Part shown: positions 8,591 to 19,000 of the stretch, in pieces
Layout: every line of letters begins with the position of its first letter
Position numbering within the stretch: position 1 is the stretch's first letter
The notes under the pieces: generated by a model
The model's database searches: none
What the model saw: only the letters and a program-made list of their open reading frames with translations
Told to the model about the DNA's origin: nothing
Position numbers and translations under genes: made by a program
Assembly: GCA_041389885.1 (NCBI GenBank)
Contig: JAWKRB010000008.1
Span: 186,001-250,000, forward strand
Source: JAWKRB01 sp041389885
GTDB lineage: Bacteria; Myxococcota_A; Polyangia; Polyangiales; Ga0077539
Direction: 5' to 3'
Length of the DNA: 64,000 nt

Positions 8591-10834
8591 TCAGCCGACG
8601 CGCTCAAGGCGCGCGGGCACGTGCTTGTGCCACGGGGTCCCAGCGATGGGGTCTCGGCGGGCGCTCGAGGTGAGCTCGTTGGGGGCGACGCCGCCGGAGG
8701 GTCCGTCGCTCAGGAGGCCCGCGCCGTTGGGCAGCGAGACATGCCCCGGTCGCAGGGTCGCGGTGACCTCCACCGCGGCTTCGGCGCTGCCCCTGGGCGT
8801 GCTCACGCGCACGCGATCGCCGTCGGTCACGCCGAGCGATTCGGCGTCCGACGGGCTCATGCGGAGCGCGCCGGCGCGGTCCCGCGTGCGCCAGGCGGGG
8901 TCGCGCAAGATCGTGGTCGCCGTGGAGGTCCTGCGCTCGCCGGCGCTGAGCACGAAGGGGTAGCCGGGCTCGCGCGCGAGCGCCGCGGGGAGCGCGTCGA
9001 ACTCCGCCAGCAGCTCGGGGACCGCGAGGTTCACCTTGCCATCGCGGGTGTCGACGCGCGCCCAGGTCTCTTCGTAGGGGTCGACGGTGAAGGTCACCCC
9101 CTCGGGGTGCGCGAGGATCGCCTCGAAGAGCGCGTCGCCGCTCTCGTAGCCCGCCCGCTGCACGCTCTCGGGGTAGGCCATGAAGCAGGTGTGCGAGAGC
9201 CCCCACACGGCCGCGGTCGCCTCGCGCCCCTCGCCCAGCGTGGGCCCCAGGGTCTCGTACAGAATCAGCGCCGCGTAGGGTGACAGCTCCGGTCGTTCGG
9301 CGAGGGCGGACATGAACGCCATCGCGTACACGTCGCGGCCCAGGGCGGCGGCGGCGTGGAGGGGCGCGAGGTCCTCGTCGGTGTAGGCCCCGAGGGCGCG
9401 GACGAGACGACGGTGGATCTCGGGCTCGGCGAGGGTGCCCGGCCGCGCGTCGAGCACCGGGGGGCGGAGCTGAAAGGTGTTGCGCGGGAACTCCAGGGTG
9501 AAGAACGCCGCCTCCCACTTCTCGTACTGCGTCGGCGCGGGCAGCACGTAGTGGGCGCGCCGCGCGGTCTCGGTGAGGGCCACGTCGATGACCACCAGGC
9601 ACTCCAGCGCGTCGAGGGCCTCGCGCATGCGCGCCGAGTCGGGGAGCGAGTGCGCCGGGTTCGCGCTCTCGACGATCATCGCGCGAAAGCGCTCGGGGTG
9701 GTCGCTCAGCACCTCGTCGGGGATCGCCGCGGCGGGGATCAGCCCCGTGATGATCCGCTGACCGGTCACCGGGGAGCGCCGGTCGCGCCCGCCGCCGCCG
9801 CCGCCGCTGAGCCGCGCGAGGCGGGTGTGAATGTTCATCCCGCCGCGCTTCGCGAAGTTGCCCGTGAGGAGGTACAGCAGCTTCTCGAGGTACGAGCAGA
9901 GGGTGCTGTTGGGCGACTGCTGCACCCCGAGGTCCTCGAAGATCGAGACGCTCGCCGCGCCCGCGATGCGCCGCGCGACGGCGCGCACGTCGGCCTCGGC
10001 GACCCCCGCGACGGCGCAGTGGGCGGCGACGTCGAGGCGCGAGAAGCGCGCCGCGATGTCGTCGAAGCCGTTGGCGTGCAGGGAGATCCACTCGGCGTCG
10101 GCGAGGCCCTCCTGCACGATCACCCCGAGCAGCGCCGCGAGGCACCAGGCGTCGGTGCCCGGGAGCACCTGCAGGTGGTGGTCGGCCATCGCCGCGGTCT
10201 CGGTGCGCCGTGGGTCGATCACCACGAGGGCGCGCGTCGGGTCCTTCGCGATCTCTTTGAGCACCACCCGCGCGCGGGGGAAGCCGTGGCTGTGCCAGGG
10301 GTTCTTGCCGAGAAACACCGCGACCTCGGCGTGCTCGAAGTCGCCCGAGGTGTGGCACCGCGGGCGCCCGAAGAGCTGCCCGTCGACCCAGAACTCGCCG
10401 GTCTTCTCCTGCGCGAGCGCGTTGGACGTGTAGACCGACCCCAGCGCCGCGCGGAGCCCCGAGCCGTAGCCTCCGCCCAGGTGGTTCGCCTGCCCTCCGC
10501 CGCCGTAATAGAAGATCGTCGCGCCCCCGTGGACGTCGCGCACCGCGGCGAGGCGCGCGGCGACCTCGGCGATCGCGGTGTCCCAGTCGACGGCCTCGAA
10601 GCTCCCGTCGGCGCATCGGCGGAGCGGCGTCGTGAGGCGGTCGGGGCCGCGCTGGTAGTGGTCCAGGCGCAGGGCCTTCTCGCAGGTGTAGCCCTGCGAG
10701 GCGGGGTGCTTGCGGTCGCCGCGGATCTTCACCAGCGCGCCCCCGGCGGCGCGCACCTCGATGCCGCAGTTGATGCTGCACAGCACGCACGCCGTGGAGC
10801 GCCAGGGGGCCTCGGAGCCGTTCTCAGGGGTCAT
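8591..10834 (-). CDS. Molybdopterin-dependent oxidoreductase (formate dehydrogenase / nitrate reductase superfamily)
   Basis: 747 residues from ATG 10834. An N-terminal iron-sulfur motif has Cys16, Cys19, Cys23 and Cys51 (CVLCSINC, then YTCEKAL), fitting a single [4Fe-4S] cluster. The molybdopterin domains follow, with YYGGGGQANHLGGGYGSGL, FLGKNPWHSHGFPRARVV, VIDPRRTETAAMADHHL, and a C-terminal dinucleotide-binding domain (TDGDRVRVSTPRG, HVSLPNGAGL). There is no Tat signal, so it is probably cytoplasmic. The residue coordinating molybdenum was not identified with confidence. It matches the loosely defined FdhF/NasA-like group often found alone in actinobacteria and myxobacteria. No partner electron-transfer subunit is next to it; substrate unknown. 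Confidence 0.85.
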   Translation of the reverse strand: MTPENGSEAPWRSTACVLCSINCGIEVRAAGGALVKIRGDRKHPASQGYTCEKALRLDHYQRGPDRLTTPLRRCADGSFEAVDWDTAIAEVAARLAAVRDVHGGATIFYYGGGGQANHLGGGYGSGLRAALGSVYTSNALAQEKTGEFWVDGQLFGRPRCHTSGDFEHAEVAVFLGKNPWHSHGFPRARVVLKEIAKDPTRALVVIDPRRTETAAMADHHLQVLPGTDAWCLAALLGVIVQEGLADAEWISLHANGFDDIAARFSRLDVAAHCAVAGVAEADVRAVARRIAGAASVSIFEDLGVQQSPNSTLCSYLEKLLYLLTGNFAKRGGMNIHTRLARLSGGGGGGRDRRSPVTGQRIITGLIPAAAIPDEVLSDHPERFRAMIVESANPAHSLPDSARMREALDALECLVVIDVALTETARRAHYVLPAPTQYEKWEAAFFTLEFPRNTFQLRPPVLDARPGTLAEPEIHRRLVRALGAYTDEDLAPLHAAAALGRDVYAMAFMSALAERPELSPYAALILYETLGPTLGEGREATAAVWGLSHTCFMAYPESVQRAGYESGDALFEAILAHPEGVTFTVDPYEETWARVDTRDGKVNLAVPELLAEFDALPAALAREPGYPFVLSAGERRTSTATTILRDPAWRTRDRAGALRMSPSDAESLGVTDGDRVRVSTPRGSAEAAVEVTATLRPGHVSLPNGAGLLSDGPSGGVAPNELTSSARRDPIAGTPWHKHVPARLERVG

Positions 10835-10895
10835 CGCGCGAGGGTAGACCGTGCGGCCCCGCCGCGCGCGCCGAAGGGTGGTACCCGTGGGCGAG

Positions 10896-11420
10896 ATGAA
10901 CACACGGATTCGACCGGGGCGCGCGAGCGACGCCGACGCCCTCCGCGCGATCGAGGTCGAGGCCGACGCGCGCTACGCGGAGTACGGAAGGCCCCTGACG
11001 ACGGCGGACGACGCGATCCCGGTGGAGGTGATCCGCCGGGCGGTGCTCGAGTCGCGGCTGTGGGTCGCCGAGGTCGACGGGGCCGCGGTGGGCTTCGCCT
11101 ACGTCGGGCGCGTGGGGGCGGAGCTGTGCCTCGGGCAGATCAGCGTCGCGATCGCGCACGGGCGCAAGGGGATCGGCGCCGCGCTGGTCGCGCGGGTGGT
11201 GCAGGAGGCCAGGCGCGCGGGGGAGCCCTCGCTGCAGCTCAACACCGAGCTCGACGTCCCGTGGAACGCGCCTTGGTACGCCTCCCTGGGCTTCGTGGTG
11301 GTGCCCGAAGACCGCTGGACGCCCGAGATGCGCGCGGTCTCCGAGCGCCAGGCGGCGGGGGGGCTCTCGTGGGCGCGGCGGGTTCACATGCGGCTGCGCC
11401 TCGACGGGCGCGTCGACTGA
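10896..11420 (+). CDS. GNAT family N-acetyltransferase
   Basis: 174 residues. ATG 10896 is chosen because the fold begins just after it (TRIRPGRASDADALRAIEVE). The acetyl-CoA pyrophosphate-binding loop is visible as ISVAIAHGRKGIGAALVARV, the Q/RxxGxG/A motif in the form RKGIGA. A later PWYASLGFVVV is the usual motif B/C region of GNAT enzymes. The N-terminal pattern resembles acetyltransferases acting on small amines or amino acids, but the acceptor cannot be deduced. It is divergent from the oxidoreductase gene across 61 bases, which must contain both promoters. Confidence 0.8.
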   Translation: MNTRIRPGRASDADALRAIEVEADARYAEYGRPLTTADDAIPVEVIRRAVLESRLWVAEVDGAAVGFAYVGRVGAELCLGQISVAIAHGRKGIGAALVARVVQEARRAGEPSLQLNTELDVPWNAPWYASLGFVVVPEDRWTPEMRAVSERQAAGGLSWARRVHMRLRLDGRVD

Positions 11421-11450
11421 GGGGCGCGGCGCGGGCACAATGCGCGGCGC

Positions 11451-12119
11451 ATGAAGCTCCTGGTGGTGGAAGACGACACGAAGGTCGCTCGATTTCTCAC
11501 CCGACTTCTGTCCGAGGAGGGCTACGCGGCCGACACCGTCGCGCGGGGCGAGGACGCGGTGCGCCAGGCGTGCACGGGGCTCTACGCGCTCGTGGTGCTC
11601 GACTGGATGCTCCCCGACCTCGACGGGCTCTCGGTGGTGCGGGAGCTCCGCCGGCGGGGGGTTCGCGTGCCCGTGCTGATGCTCACGGCGCGGGGAGACG
11701 TGAGCGAGAAGGTCCTCGCGCTCGACGCGGGGGCAGACGACTTCGTGGTCAAGCCCTTCGAGCTCGAGGAGCTCATGGCGCGGGTGCGCGCGCTGCTGCG
11801 GCGCGCCTCGAGCGCCGGCCGCGCGGAGGTGGGCCCGATCCGCCTTGATTTCGAGCAGCGCCGGGCCTCCCTCCGGGGCGCGCCCCTCGACCTCACGGCG
11901 AAGGAGTACGCGGTGCTCCTGCACCTCGCGCACCGGGTCGAGCGGGTGGTCTCGCGCACCGAGCTCCTCGCGCAGGTGTGGGGGAGCCAGTTCGACCCCG
12001 GCTCGAACCTCGTCGATGTCCACGTGAGCCGGCTGCGCGACAAGCTTGGCGACTGCGCGTGGATGATCGAGACCCACCGCGGCGTCGGCTATCGGCTCCG
12101 GCTCGAGCCGTCGTCGTGA
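11451..12119 (+). CDS. OmpR/PhoB-family response regulator of the metal-efflux two-component system
   Basis: 222 residues. The receiver domain begins KLLVVEDDTKVARFL, with phospho-acceptor Asp51 in VVLDWMLPDLDG, the Thr of MLTARG and the Lys of VVKPFE. The C-terminal winged helix shows FEQRRASLRGAPLDLTAKEY and the recognition-helix region LVDVHVSRLRDKLG. The pattern matches CusR/CzcR/CopR regulators. The stop overlaps the GTG start of the sensor kinase as GTGA. It most likely activates the downstream efflux operon through the box at 13481-13497. Confidence 0.9.
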   Translation: MKLLVVEDDTKVARFLTRLLSEEGYAADTVARGEDAVRQACTGLYALVVLDWMLPDLDGLSVVRELRRRGVRVPVLMLTARGDVSEKVLALDAGADDFVVKPFELEELMARVRALLRRASSAGRAEVGPIRLDFEQRRASLRGAPLDLTAKEYAVLLHLAHRVERVVSRTELLAQVWGSQFDPGSNLVDVHVSRLRDKLGDCAWMIETHRGVGYRLRLEPSS

Positions 12120-13474
12120 GCCTCCGCGGGCAGCTCATCGGCGCGACCGCGGCGCTCACGCTGGCCACGCTGGGCGGCGCCTTCGCGGTGGTCTTCGTGG
12201 CGGTGAACCACGCGCAGGAGCTCCGCCTCGACGCGGCGCTGCGCGCGCAGGCCGAGGACGAGGCGCGGTACATCGCCGGGCGCCCCGACGCCGAGCTCCG
12301 GGGAGGCCCCGGGCCCTTCGCCAACGGCGTGGGCCCCCTGCCTCGCTTCGAGGCGCTGCTCGACGGGGCCGGCGCGACCATCGACGCGACGCCGGGCTTC
12401 GCGCGGAGGCTCCCCGACCTCGCCCGCGCCGGCGGAGACCTGCGGCAGCCCTTCGACGTCTGGTGCGGGGGCGTGCACCTGCGCGCGGTGCGCCTCGCGG
12501 TGCCTGACGGCAGCGGGCGCAGGCTGCTCTTCGCGACGCCGCGCACCGACCTCGACGGCGACGAGGCCTTTCTGCGCAGGGCGATGCTCCTGGTCTTCGC
12601 AGTGGCCGTCGGGTGGTCGGTGGCGGTGGCCACCTGGATCGTGCGCAGGCTGACCCGCGCGCACCAGGCGATCACCCGCACCGTCCGCCGCGTCGCCGCG
12701 GGGGACCTCGCCGCCCGCGTCGCGCTGACCGCGAGGGACCGCGAGGTCGATCAGCTCTCCCACGACGTCGACGAGATGATCGCTCGCCTCGAGCGGCTGG
12801 TGAGCCAGCAGCGGCGCTTCGTGGCCAACGCCGCGCACGAGCTCAGGCTGCCGCTGACCACCCTCCTGGGGGAGCTCTCCCTCGCGCTGCGACGCGACCG
12901 CGACGAGGCGGCGTACCGCGAGACCATCGAGGGCGCCCTGGGCGACACCCGCAGGCTCAAGCTCCTCGCCGACGAGCTGCTGACCCTCGCCCGCATCGGG
13001 AGCGAGCCCGAGGGGGCCTCGAGCGCGGTGTCGCTGCGCCAGGTCGCCCTGGCCGCGGTCGAGTCGGTCGAGGGCCTGGCCCAGCCCCGCGGCGTGACCC
13101 TGCGCGTCGAGGGCGAGGCGCGCACCCGAGGGCGCGCCGCCGATCTCCAGCGCTTGATTCGCAACCTGCTCGAGAACGCCGTGCGCTTCTCTCCCTCTGG
13201 GGGCACCGTGCGGGTGCTCCTGAGCCCTGAGGGCGAGCGGGTGAGCCTCACGGTGCTCGACGAGGGCGTCGGCGTGCCCGAGGCCGAGCGCGAGAAGATC
13301 TTCGAGCCCTTCTACCGCGCCTCGGGCCACCGGGGCGAAGACGACCTCGGCGCGGGGCTCGGCCTCGCCATCGTGCGAGAGATCGCCGAGGCGCACCGGG
13401 GAACGGTCCGCTGCGAGGCGCCCCCGCCAGCGCGCCCCGGCGGGGTGTTCTGCGTGCGCCTCCCCGCTGCATGA
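12116..13474 (+). CDS. Membrane sensor histidine kinase, CusS/CzcS-like
   Basis: 452 residues from a GTG overlapping the regulator stop. One transmembrane helix near residues 8-28, a periplasmic sensor loop of about 130 residues, and a second helix near 160-180 lead into a HAMP domain (VRRVAAGDLAARV). The phospho-acceptor box is ANAAHELRLPLTTL. The ATPase domain has LIRNLLENAVRFS, LDEGVGVPE and GAGLGLAIVREIAEAH. The design matches heavy-metal sensor kinases that respond to periplasmic Cu, Ag, Zn, Co or Cd. The periplasmic loop is short of obvious His/Cys clusters (a single Cys in DVWCGGVHL), so the metal cannot be named. Confidence 0.88.
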   Translation: MSLRGQLIGATAALTLATLGGAFAVVFVAVNHAQELRLDAALRAQAEDEARYIAGRPDAELRGGPGPFANGVGPLPRFEALLDGAGATIDATPGFARRLPDLARAGGDLRQPFDVWCGGVHLRAVRLAVPDGSGRRLLFATPRTDLDGDEAFLRRAMLLVFAVAVGWSVAVATWIVRRLTRAHQAITRTVRRVAAGDLAARVALTARDREVDQLSHDVDEMIARLERLVSQQRRFVANAAHELRLPLTTLLGELSLALRRDRDEAAYRETIEGALGDTRRLKLLADELLTLARIGSEPEGASSAVSLRQVALAAVESVEGLAQPRGVTLRVEGEARTRGRAADLQRLIRNLLENAVRFSPSGGTVRVLLSPEGERVSLTVLDEGVGVPEAEREKIFEPFYRASGHRGEDDLGAGLGLAIVREIAEAHRGTVRCEAPPPARPGGVFCVRLPAA

Positions 13475-13480
13475 AGACTT

Positions 13481-13524
13481 CTTAATTCGTCTGTAATGAC
13501 GCCCCACCGCGGGATCCCTATGCA
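13481..13524 (+). promoter_or_regulatory. Candidate response-regulator box and -10 element of the RND efflux operon
   Basis: The 105-base gap before the efflux operon contains a low-GC patch with CTTAAT at 13481-13486, a 5-base spacer, and TGTAAT at 13492-13497. This 6-5-6 direct-repeat layout resembles boxes bound by OmpR-family regulators of the PmrA/QseB type. TATGCA at 13519-13524 could be a -10 hexamer 21 bases further on. The operator assignment is inference from spacing, context and base composition. Confidence 0.45.
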
Positions 13525-13579
13525 GTGACGCACCCCCTGTCTCGACGCGCCGCGTCGACCGCCGAGGGGTCCACCACGC

Positions 13580-14830
13580 ATGAGAACGATCCGCTGGATG
13601 ATCCTCGCCGCCGCGACCCTCCTGCCGCGCGCCGCCGCCGCCCAGGCCGACGCCCCCTCGTGGGACGAGGCCCGCGCCGTCGCGCGCGCCGTGTCGCGGT
13701 CGCCCGAGGTGCGCCGCGCCGCGGCCGTCCTCGAGGAGGCCCGCGCCCGGGATGTCTACGCGCGGGTGTCGCCGGTGGGCAACCCGGTGGTCTCGCTGCG
13801 GGCCATGGTCGGCGTGCCCGACCTCCCGGCGGCGACCTACGCGCTCACCGTCGGCGTCCCCTTCGACGTCTCGGGCGCGCGAACGCGGCGCCGGGACGAG
13901 GTCGCCTGGGGCGTGCGCGAGGCCGAGGCCCAGCTCGAGGCCGCGCTCAACGACGCCCGCAGCCGCACGCGCCTGAGCTGGGTCGAGCTGGGCCTCGCGG
14001 ACGAGGCCGTGCGGGTCAGCCGGTCGCGGCTCGAGACCGCCCGCGCGCTGGTCGAGCAGGCGCAGGCGCGCGCCGAGGCGCTGGCGGTGACGGCCCTCGA
14101 CCTCGCGCTCACGCGACGCGACGCGGCGCTCGCGGAGGCCGAGCTCGCCGTCGCCGCGCGCCACCGCGCCCAGAGCCTCACGCGCTTTCGCGAAGTCCTC
14201 GATCTTGGTCCTGAAGAGCCCGCCGAGGTCTCGCCCCTGCCGCCGCCCGCGATGCCGCCGATGGACCTCGCGCAGGCGCTCGCGGCCGCCCGCGCGGGGC
14301 GCGCCGAGCCCAGGCGCTGGGCCGCGTCCGCCGCGCGGCAGCGGGCCTCCGCCGGCCGGCTGCGCGCCGAGTCGGTCGCGCCGCTGCTGCTCAACGGCGA
14401 GGTCGAGTGGCAGGGCTACTCGCAGACCTCGGTGGGCGTGTCGGCGCAGTGGGCGCTGCCCCTCGCCCGCACGGCCCAGGGCGAGCGCGCCGAGGCCCTC
14501 GCGGGGGCGCGCACGGCGCTCGTGGAGGGGGAGCTCGCCCGACGCGCGGTCGAGCGCGAGGTCGCCGGGGCCTACGCGGCGCTGGAGCACAGCCTGGCCG
14601 AGCTCGCGGCGCTGAGCGAGCGCGCGATCCCCGCCGCGCAGGAGGCGGTGTCGCTCACCGAGGCGCTCCGCGAGCGCGGCGCTGCGGAGCTGTTTCGCGT
14701 GCTCGCGGCGCAGCAGGAGCTCGCCGCGGCGCGGGGGCGAAGGCTCGAGGCCCTCCGCGAGGCCTGGCGGGCGCGCCTGGAGCTCGACCGCGCCACTTCT
14801 ACGAACCCTCACGCACGGAGCGTCCCATGA
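13580..14830 (+). CDS. TolC-family outer-membrane channel of a metal RND efflux system (CzcC-like)
   Basis: 416 residues with a signal peptide ending PRAAAAQA. The body is the TolC two-repeat pattern of long alpha-helical hairpins (residues about 30-210 and 225-410; RDAALAEAELAVAARHR, ALREAWRARLELDRAT) interrupted by short strands (GNPVVSLRAMVGVPD; YSQTSVGVSAQWALPL). It forms the outer-membrane exit duct for the inner-membrane pump. The stop overlaps the ATG of the adaptor gene (ATGA), so the three efflux genes are translationally coupled. TolC proteins of CzcCBA/CusCBA type have this length. Confidence 0.85.
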   Translation: MRTIRWMILAAATLLPRAAAAQADAPSWDEARAVARAVSRSPEVRRAAAVLEEARARDVYARVSPVGNPVVSLRAMVGVPDLPAATYALTVGVPFDVSGARTRRRDEVAWGVREAEAQLEAALNDARSRTRLSWVELGLADEAVRVSRSRLETARALVEQAQARAEALAVTALDLALTRRDAALAEAELAVAARHRAQSLTRFREVLDLGPEEPAEVSPLPPPAMPPMDLAQALAAARAGRAEPRRWAASAARQRASAGRLRAESVAPLLLNGEVEWQGYSQTSVGVSAQWALPLARTAQGERAEALAGARTALVEGELARRAVEREVAGAYAALEHSLAELAALSERAIPAAQEAVSLTEALRERGAAELFRVLAAQQELAAARGRRLEALREAWRARLELDRATSTNPHARSVP

Positions 14831-15999
14831 ACACCCGATGGATCTCGATCTCAGCCGTGGTCACGGCCTTCGCCGCCGGCGCCCTCCTGGGCCGCGCGCT
14901 CCCCGACGAGGTGGTGAACACCCGCGCCGAGGCCTCGGCGCGCCCCGAGGCGGTGGCCGCGGCCCGGCGCGTGCGTATGTCCGCGACGCTCCGCGAGCGC
15001 GCGGGCATCACGTCTGCCCCGGCGCGGCGCAGCGCGCTCTCGCAGCGCGTCGCGCTCACGGGGGGCGTGGAGTTCGACGGCGACCACCTCGCCGAGGTGG
15101 GCTCGCGCATCGCCGGGCGGGTCGCGCGCGTGCTCGTGCGCCCGGGCGACGAGGTCCGCGCGGGCGATCCCCTGCTGGAGATCGAGAGCGCGGCGCTGGG
15201 CGAGGCCTCGGCGCAGCTCCTCTCGGCGCGGGCCGCGGCCACCGCGAGCCGCGCCGAGCGCGCCCGCCTCGAGTCGCTCGCCGCGCGGCAGCTCGCCACC
15301 GCCCGCGAGCTCGACCAGGCCCGCGCCGCCTGCGCGACGAACGACGCGATGGTGCAGGCCGCCACGCAGCGGCTCCTCGCGCTCGGCGTGAGCGCGGGCG
15401 AGATCGCGGGGCGGCGCGGGTCGCGGCTCCAGCGCGTGACGGTGCGCGCGCCCATCGCGGGGCGGGTCGTCGAGCGCCACGCGGTGCTCGGTCAGGTGGT
15501 CGAGCCGGCGACCTCGCTCCTGCGCCTCGCCGACCCGACCCGGCTGTGGGTGCAGCTCAGGGTCTTCGAGGGCGAGCTCTCCAAGGTGCGCGTGGGCGAC
15601 GCGGTGACCCTCCAGGCGACCTCGCACCCCGAGCTGACCCTCGAGGGCACCGTGGGGCACATCGCCGCCGAGCTCGACCGCGAGACGCGCACGGCGCGGG
15701 TGCGCGTCGAGGTCACCGACCGCCAGGGCGTGCTCCGCCCCGGTCAGTTCGTCGAGGCTCGGCTGCTGCCCTCGGCGGGCCGCGCGGTCGAGGCGCTGCG
15801 CATCCCGCGGGACGCGACGGTGCAGGTCGAGGGGCGCGACGCGGTCTTCGTCGACCTCGGCGACGGGGTGTACGAGCTCCGCACGCTCCAGCTCGGCGCG
15901 CCCGACGGGGACCAGGTCGAGGTGCTCCGCGGCGTGAGCGAGGGCGAGCGCGTGGTGACGCGCGGCGGCTTCGCGCTCAAGAGCGAGCTGCTGCGGTAG
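14827..15999 (+). CDS. czcB: Periplasmic adaptor (membrane fusion protein) of the RND efflux system
   Basis: 390 residues. An N-terminal helix (WISISAVVTAFAAGALLG) is a signal anchor. The lipoyl/barrel-sandwich half-motif GSRIAGRVARVLVRPGDEV and its partner VTVRAPIAGRVVERHAV flank an alpha-helical hairpin at about residues 130-190. The beta-barrel domain (LWVQLRVFEGELSKVRVG) and membrane-proximal domain (RIPRDATVQVEGRDAVFVD) follow. This order is that of HlyD/CzcB adaptors, which link pump and outer-membrane channel. No extra N-terminal metal-binding domain or His-rich stretch is present. The CzcB name rests mainly on the neighbouring pump. Confidence 0.85.
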   Translation: MNTRWISISAVVTAFAAGALLGRALPDEVVNTRAEASARPEAVAAARRVRMSATLRERAGITSAPARRSALSQRVALTGGVEFDGDHLAEVGSRIAGRVARVLVRPGDEVRAGDPLLEIESAALGEASAQLLSARAAATASRAERARLESLAARQLATARELDQARAACATNDAMVQAATQRLLALGVSAGEIAGRRGSRLQRVTVRAPIAGRVVERHAVLGQVVEPATSLLRLADPTRLWVQLRVFEGELSKVRVGDAVTLQATSHPELTLEGTVGHIAAELDRETRTARVRVEVTDRQGVLRPGQFVEARLLPSAGRAVEALRIPRDATVQVEGRDAVFVDLGDGVYELRTLQLGAPDGDQVEVLRGVSEGERVVTRGGFALKSELLR

Positions 16000-16006
16000 G
16001 CCGCCG

Positions 16007-19000
16007 ATGCTCGACGCCATCGTACGCAAGGCGATCCAGCACCGCCTGGTGGTGCTGCTGCTCGCGGCGCTCGTGCTGGTCGCCGGTGCCGTGGCGCTGC
16101 GGCGGCTGCCGATCGACGCGGTGCCCGACCTGACCAACGTGCAGGTGCAGGTGCTCACCGACTCGCCGGGGCTGAGCGCCGAGGAGATCGAGCGCTTCGT
16201 GACCCGCCCCGTGGAGATGGGGCTCAACGGGATGCCGGGGCTCAAGGAGATCCGCTCGATCACCCGCGAGGGCATCTCGACGGTGACGGTGATCTTCGAC
16301 GAGCACGTCGACGTGTGGTTCGCGCGGCAGCTCGTGATGGAGCGCCTGCGCGCGGTCGAGGGCGAGATCCCTCCGGGCTCGGGGCGGCCCGAGATGGCGC
16401 CGGTGTCGACGGGCCTGGGCGAGATCTATCAGTTCGTCGTGCGGGGCAGCGGGCACAGCCCGATGCAGCTCCGCGAGCTGCTCGACTGGCAGATCGCGCC
16501 GGCGCTGCGGAGCGTGCCGGGGATCATCGAGGTCAACGCCTTCGGGGGGGCCAAGAAGCAGGTCCAGGTGGTGGTCGACCCCGACCGCCTCGCGGCGCAC
16601 CGGGTGACGCTGGCGCAGGTGATGGAGGCCCTGTCGCGCAACAACGTGAACGTCGGCGGCGGCTACATCGAGCGGGGCGCGGAGCAGTTCGTGGTGCGCG
16701 GCGAGGGGCAGTACCGCAGCCTCGACGACGTGCGCGCGGTGGTGGTCACGGTGGGCGAGGGCGGCACGCCGGTGCAGGTGCGCCACCTGGCCGAGGTGCG
16801 CGAGGGCGCCGCGCTGCCGCAGGGGGTGGTCACCCAGGACGGCCGGGGCGAGGTGGTCCTCGGCATGGCGCTGATGCTGGCGGGGCAGAACAGCCGCGAC
16901 GTGGTGACGGCGGTGCACGCGCGCATGGCCGAGGTGCGCCGCGCGCTGCCCCCCGGCGTGAGCGTGCAGGTGGTCTACGACCGCAAGGAATTCATCGACC
17001 GCACGCTCTCCACCGTGGCCAAGAACCTCGTCGAGGGCGCGGGGCTGGTGGGCATCGTGCTGCTGATCTTTCTCGGGAGCATCCGGGGCAGCGTGCTGGT
17101 CACCCTGGGCATCCCCTTCGCGATGAGCCTCACGCTCTGCGGGATGCTGCTCACCGGGGTCACGGGCAACCTGATGTCCCTGGGCGCCATCGACTTCGGC
17201 TTTCTGGTCGACGGCCCCATCGTGATGCTCGAGGCGTGCATCGCGCGGCTGGCGCTGCACGGCGTCACCGAGGCGAACGCGAGGCACTCGGTGGTGAGCG
17301 CGGTGCGCGGGGTGACGCGGCCGGTGGTGTTCTCCGTCGCGATCATCCTGCTGGTGTACCTCCCGCTGCTCACGCTGCAGGACGTCGAGGGCAAGATGTT
17401 CCGCCCCATGGCGGCGACGATGGCGATGGCGCTGGGGGCCTCGCTGGTCTTCGCGCTGGTGGTCTTTCCCGCGGCGGCGGTGACCTTCTTGAAGCCGCCG
17501 AAGTCCGCGGGGCACCACGGGCTGCTGCACCGCCTCACGGACCCGTACCGCCGGGCCGTGCGCCTCGCGCTGCGGTGGCGGGCGCCGCTCCTCGCGGGGG
17601 CGGTGGCGCTGCTGCTGGCCTCGATGCCGGTGGCGGGATCCCTCGGCGCAGACTTCGTGCCGCGCATCGACGAGGGGGACATCTACGTCGCCATCCGCCG
17701 CATCCCCTCGATCGGGATCAGCGAGGCGCGCCGCCTCGACCTCGAGGCCGAGCGGGTGCTCCGGCGCTTTCCCGAGGTGGTCTCGACGGTGGCGACCACG
17801 GGCCGCGCCGAGCTCGCGGTGGACCCCGTCGGGATGGACAACACCGACATCCTCGTGCACCTTCGCCCGCGCTCCCAGTGGCGCACGGCGAGTGACCTCG
17901 ACGGGCTCGGCGAGGTGATGAAGCGGGCCATCGAGTCGGAGGTCCCCTCGACCTTCGTGTCGATCTCGCAGCCCATCGAGGACAAGACCAACGAGATGCT
18001 CTCGGGCTCTCGCGCCGACCTGGTGATCTACCTCGCCGGCGACGACCTCCAGACCATGAACGACATCATGAGCCGCGTGGGTCGGCTCATGCGAGAGATC
18101 CCCGGCGCCGGGGACGTGCGCGTCGAGCGCAACCTCGGCCTGCCGATGATCAACGTGCGGGTCGACCGCGAGCGCCTCGCGCGCTACGGCATCCACGCCG
18201 AGGACGCCCTCGCCGCCGTGCAGGCGTCGCACCTCGGGCGCTCGGTGGGGAGCATCTTCGAGGGCGCGCGGCGCTACGACCTCCGGGTGCTCTTGCCCCC
18301 CTCGGAGCGCGGCGTCGAGGCCCTCGGGCGGCTGCTCGTGGGCAGCAGGGACGGGCAGCTCGTGCCGCTCTCGCAGGTCGCCACCCTCGAGGAGGTCGAC
18401 GGCGTCGCGCAGATCGGCCGCGAGGGGCTGCGGCGGCGCATGCGCGTCGAGGTGAACCTCCGCGGGCGGGACCTCGTCTCCTTCGTCGCCGACGCGCGCC
18501 GCGTGGTCGAGCGCGAGGTGCGGCTCCCCCAGGGGTACGAGTTCGCCTGGGGGGGACAATTCGAGAACTTCGAGCGCGCCCGGCAGCGCCTCGCCCTCGT
18601 GGTGCCCGCGGCCCTCACGATCATCCTCGGGATGCTCATGCTGATGTTCCGCGACCTCCGCAGCGCCCTCGCGGTGTTCACCGGCGTGCCCTTCGCCCTG
18701 CTCGGGGGCATCGCGGCCCTCAAGCTCCGAGGGCTCAGCTTCTCGCTCCCCGCGGCGGTGGGCTTCATCGCCCTGTGCGGCATCGCCGTGCTCAACGGCG
18801 TGGTGATGACCACGGCGATCCTCCGGCGCATGGAGGGCGGGGCCTCGCGCGAGACGGCCATCGTCGAGGGGGCGGGCGAGGTGCTGCAGGCGCTGGTGCT
18901 CACGGCGATGGTCGCGGCGCTGGGCTTCGCGCCCATGGCCGTGAGCGAGTCGGCGGGGAGCGAGGTGCAGCGCCCCCTGGCGAGCGTGGTGATCGGCGGC

